A DNA stretch of 64,000 bases from Nitrospinia bacterium (lineage in GTDB: Bacteria > Nitrospinota > Nitrospinia > Nitrospinales > JAJDAT01), in contig JAJDAT010000020.1 of the NCBI GenBank assembly GCA_029261715.1, positions 1 through 64,000 on the forward strand, in the 5' to 3' direction. The position numbers and the translations under genes were made by a program. The stretch's first letter is position 1. Every line of letters begins with the position of its first letter. The notes under the pieces are model-generated. The model was not told the DNA's origin. It did no database searches and worked only from the letters and a program-made list of their open reading frames with translations. Shown here piece after piece: positions 63,605 through 64,000 of the stretch.

Positions 63605-63760
63605 TCTCCCTTCGGTTTTGGCGTGGCCGGATATATCGGGAAAAAACATAAGCCGGTCGGGATAATAGGCATTCATTTCGCGCAGAGATTGGAAGTAGGC
63701 AAAACTGGAAAAAGCCTTAAGGCAGGCTAAGCTGAGCCATCCTCCCGATTTAAACGATTC
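63605..63760. other. GC-richer stretch between ispE and tRNA-Gln
   Basis: About 155 bases clearly richer in G and C than the surroundings. Possible pairing: GGCT with AGCC around GGCTAAGCTGAGCC, the palindrome GCCTTAAGGC, and TCCCGAT at the right end with ATCGGGA near 63635. Both strands show short open frames; none has a start with a ribosome-binding site. It may be a structured RNA, a small repeat or a decayed gene. I cannot decide. Confidence 0.3.
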
Positions 63761-63813
63761 AATTTAAACGCGAATATTTATAGCTTTTATTTTAAAAGCT
63801 TTTAACGAATTAT

Positions 63814-63885
63814 TGGGGCGTCGACAAGCGGTAAGTCACAGGATTTTGATTCCTGCATGCGGAGGTTCGAATCCTCCCGCCCCAG
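63814..63885 (+). tRNA. tRNA-Gln (anticodon UUG)
   Basis: Acceptor arms TGGGGCG and CGCCCCA pair fully, with discriminator G at 63885. The anticodon stem-loop CAGGA-TTTTGAT-TCCTG reads UUG (glutamine), and the T arm GGAGG-TTCGAAT-CCTCC carries the usual TTCGAAT. U1-A72 is typical of tRNA-Gln. The CCA tail is not encoded. Confidence 0.95.
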
Positions 63886-63903
63886 TCAACTTATTTTATA
63901 AAA

Positions 63904-64000
63904 ATGACTAGTCAAAACGGAAAAGTCCTTATTTTTTCAGGTAGGGCCAACCTAGAGCTTGCGGAAGAAATTAGCGGCTGCATGGGTGTTTCTCTTGGAA
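63904..64000 (+). CDS. prs: Ribose-phosphate pyrophosphokinase, N-terminal fragment
   Basis: 32 residues before the window ends. LIFSGRANLELAEEISGCMG matches the Prs N-terminus (KIFSGNANPELAEEI), which makes PRPP from ribose 5-phosphate and ATP. The position after ispE and tRNA-Gln agrees. Confidence 0.85.
   Translation, partial: MTSQNGKVLIFSGRANLELAEEISGCMGVSLG

Noticed and set aside
1-64000. CRISPR array or tandem repeat arrays
   Set aside because: No regularly spaced identical repeats were seen; the only repeats are TPR-coding degenerate ones and the 14-bp pair.

Overview
The window is AT-rich chromosomal DNA from a Gram-negative (diderm) bacterium. Supporting features are an MlaEFD lipid-transport set, several lipobox proteins, a LolB-like lipoprotein, an MsbA-type exporter, a YfiR-type periplasmic protein and a purB/purC/uvrC/recJ/ispE/prs housekeeping set. 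The ispE - tRNA-Gln - prs order at the right edge and the heavy load of two-component, HD-GYP and TPR proteins fit a Nitrospinota- or deltaproteobacteria-like lineage. That placement is inference; no rRNA or marker set is available here to settle it.

Layout. 1-138: end of an IS1595-type insertion sequence running off the left edge. 282-1909: a CarH-like B12/light-responsive MerR regulator divergent from a CbiX-type chelatase. 1942-7110: a secreted protein, a small zinc-finger protein, a TPR protein and a membrane-bound spermidine-synthase-like protein fused to TPRs. 7123-12141: a signalling block on the minus strand (HD-GYP response regulator, hybrid histidine kinase, second HD-GYP regulator). 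12435-15579: Fe-S aldo/keto reductase and a membrane-anchored SGNH hydrolase. 15862-18630: a PspA envelope-stress cluster resembling the yjfI-yjfJ-yjfK set, preceded by an unknown gene and a J-domain protein. 18705-20750: a SEFIR-TPR protein with a missing NTPase core. 20993-30604: AhpD-like protein, tyrosine recombinase, ABC exporter, XRE regulator, YdbL-like lipoprotein, unknown proteins, HDOD protein, M48 peptidase and RNase HII. 30757-36927: recJ, an FtsX-type permease and uvrC. 37853-42165: a CheA-REC hybrid with a GAF/HD-GYP regulator. 42278-44505: serine protease, fructosamine-kinase-like protein and low-molecular-weight phosphatase. 44873-47089: purB-purC. 47222-49319: a YfiR-like protein with a CHASE8-type histidine kinase. 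50062-59352: a minus-strand envelope block running RsbU-RsbW-RsbV, MlaE-F-D, TPR lipoprotein, DUF58, BatA-like protein. 59575-64000: a DUF721/TPR fusion, LolB-like lipoprotein, ispE, tRNA-Gln and the start of prs.

The dominant theme is regulation and envelope upkeep. There are three HD-GYP proteins, two histidine kinases, a CheA, an HDOD protein, a partner-switching module next to the Mla transporter, and a PspA cluster. The least ordinary items are the SEFIR-TPR protein lacking its P-loop, the YfiR/CHASE8-kinase pair, the partner-switch-Mla arrangement, the DUF721-lipobox-TPR fusion and the CarH/CbiX pair. No CRISPR array, prophage structural genes or rRNA are present.
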